Positions 14,635-15,317 of a DNA stretch of 15,317 nucleotides are shown here, one piece after another. Both the position numbers and the translations under genes were made by a program. The notes beneath the pieces are model-generated. The model saw only the letters and a program-made list of their open reading frames with translations, was not told where the DNA came from and made no database searches. The first letter of the stretch is position 1. Each line of letters begins with the position of its first letter. Source of the stretch: Dehalococcoidia bacterium (GTDB lineage: Bacteria; Chloroflexota; Dehalococcoidia; GIF9; UBA5629); NCBI GenBank assembly GCA_007280145.1, contig QYPU01000049.1, positions 1 to 15,317 on the forward strand. Direction: 5' to 3'.

Positions 14635-15317
14635 ATGAATCCGACTTCTAAATTATCCTTCAAGTTCTGGAAAACGGTAATTGAAACTCTGTTTAGAATC
14701 ATGACCCGCTTCGAGATAAGGAGCAGGGAAAATTTGCCGGCTACCGGTCCAATTATCGCCGTCTGCAACCATCTTAATCTGATAGACCCGGCCTTACACA
14801 TAATTAGCATCCTCCCCCGTGACAGCATCTTCATGGCCAAGGAAGAGCTATTTCGTTACTGGCCCATCCCCATCTTCCGTATTCTAATGGATGCTGCTGA
14901 AGCCTTTCCAGTACGCCGTCGTGGAACCCCTGAGGAAAGGGAGGAGGCAATGAGGCATGCAGAAAGGGTACTGGCAGAAGGACTTGTCTTTGGCATATAT
15001 CCAGAAGGCACACGAAGCCGTAGCGGCAAGCTTAAAGAGGCTTATCACGGTACCGCAATTATTGCCTTGCGCAGCGGGGCTCCCCTTATCCCTGTTTGTA
15101 TTTGGGGAACGGAGAAGCTTAGAGGAATCGGCTGGTTAAGTCACCCAGAGGTAACCATAAATTTCGGTAAGCCTTTTATGCTCCCACCCATCGAGGGTGA
15201 GGCAACCGAGGACCAGCTGAAATCGCTAACCATGTACATAATGAAACAACTTGCTGCTGTCCTTCCCCCTGAGTATCGAGGCAAATATGAGCCAGGTGAG
15301 CTGCCTGTTGGGGTTGA
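14635..15317 (+). CDS. plsC: 1-acyl-sn-glycerol-3-phosphate acyltransferase family (PlsC), cut by right edge
   Basis: The enzyme family moves an acyl chain onto lysophosphatidate at the inner face of the membrane, making phosphatidic acid. From ATG 14635 the frame is open to the last base (227 codons visible), so the 3' end lies outside, probably close since most family members have about 200-250 residues. Catalytic motif HX4D is N-H-L-N-L-I-D at about residues 48-54. P-E-G-T-R-S-R-S-G (about 123-131) is the glycerol-phosphate-binding block, and I-P-V-C-I-W-G comes next. A predicted amphipathic N-terminus starts F-K-F-W-K-T-V-I. CGGAGG (14625-14630) lies 4 bases before the ATG. Its codons look richer in C-ending triplets (ACC, CTC, GCC) than the genes to the left. 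With its own promoter, this suggests a boundary between accessory and core DNA. Confidence 0.92.
   Translation, partial: MNPTSKLSFKFWKTVIETLFRIMTRFEIRSRENLPATGPIIAVCNHLNLIDPALHIISILPRDSIFMAKEELFRYWPIPIFRILMDAAEAFPVRRRGTPEEREEAMRHAERVLAEGLVFGIYPEGTRSRSGKLKEAYHGTAIIALRSGAPLIPVCIWGTEKLRGIGWLSHPEVTINFGKPFMLPPIEGEATEDQLKSLTMYIMKQLAAVLPPEYRGKYEPGELPVGV

Noticed and set aside
1..15317. CRISPR array, tRNA, rRNA, prophage or toxin-antitoxin module.
   Set aside because: I saw no regularly spaced repeats, cloverleaf, conserved rRNA stretches, phage genes or toxin-antitoxin pair in either strand.

Overview
The window reads as bacterial DNA of moderate to low GC. It has tightly packed, often overlapping genes on the + strand, Shine-Dalgarno starts and a lipoprotein signal. 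The gene mix is a branched-chain-amino-acid-type ABC importer, family III CoA-transferases, an SDR dehydrogenase, CrtI/PYROXD2-like flavoproteins and ISL3-type transposons. It suggests an uncultured sediment or groundwater bacterium that feeds on organic acids. A Dehalococcoidia-like Chloroflexota is my best guess, but that is inference; no phylogenetic marker is present.

Layout. (1) 1-1977 is mobile DNA: the C-terminal part of an rve-type integrase/transposase running off the left edge, then an ISL3-family transposase in a probable IS (about 650-1977). (2) 1978-2176 is a compact control region. It has an extended -10 promoter, an 18-bp near-palindrome resembling operators of acyl-CoA-responsive TetR regulators, and a 30-codon stub that looks like the N-terminus of a TetR regulator cut off inside its first helix. 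(3) 2177-7078 encodes a complete importer: lipoprotein binding protein, two permeases and two ATPases. A perfect 19-bp hairpin separates the binding protein from the permeases. (4) 7091-10698 holds two overlapping family III CoA-transferase genes and an SDR dehydrogenase. The first transferase keeps the catalytic aspartate (Asp191); the second has Trp there. (5) 10699-11023 is a 325-base gap with what may be the worn C-terminus of an IS110-type transposase. (6) 11024-14422 holds two FAD-dependent CrtI-like oxidoreductases flanking a small protein with one membrane segment. (7) 14423 to the end is a promoter-bearing gap and a plsC-type acyltransferase cut by the right edge, probably a separate unit.

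How the genes may work together (inference): the importer brings in an organic acid, the CoA-transferase pair moves CoA onto it, and the SDR and flavoproteins oxidise or reduce the CoA-bound carbon skeleton. The substrate cannot be read from sequence. The most notable points are the truncated TetR gene with its operator at the head of the transport operon, the CoA-transferase pair with one subunit lacking its nucleophile, and the small membrane protein between two flavoproteins.
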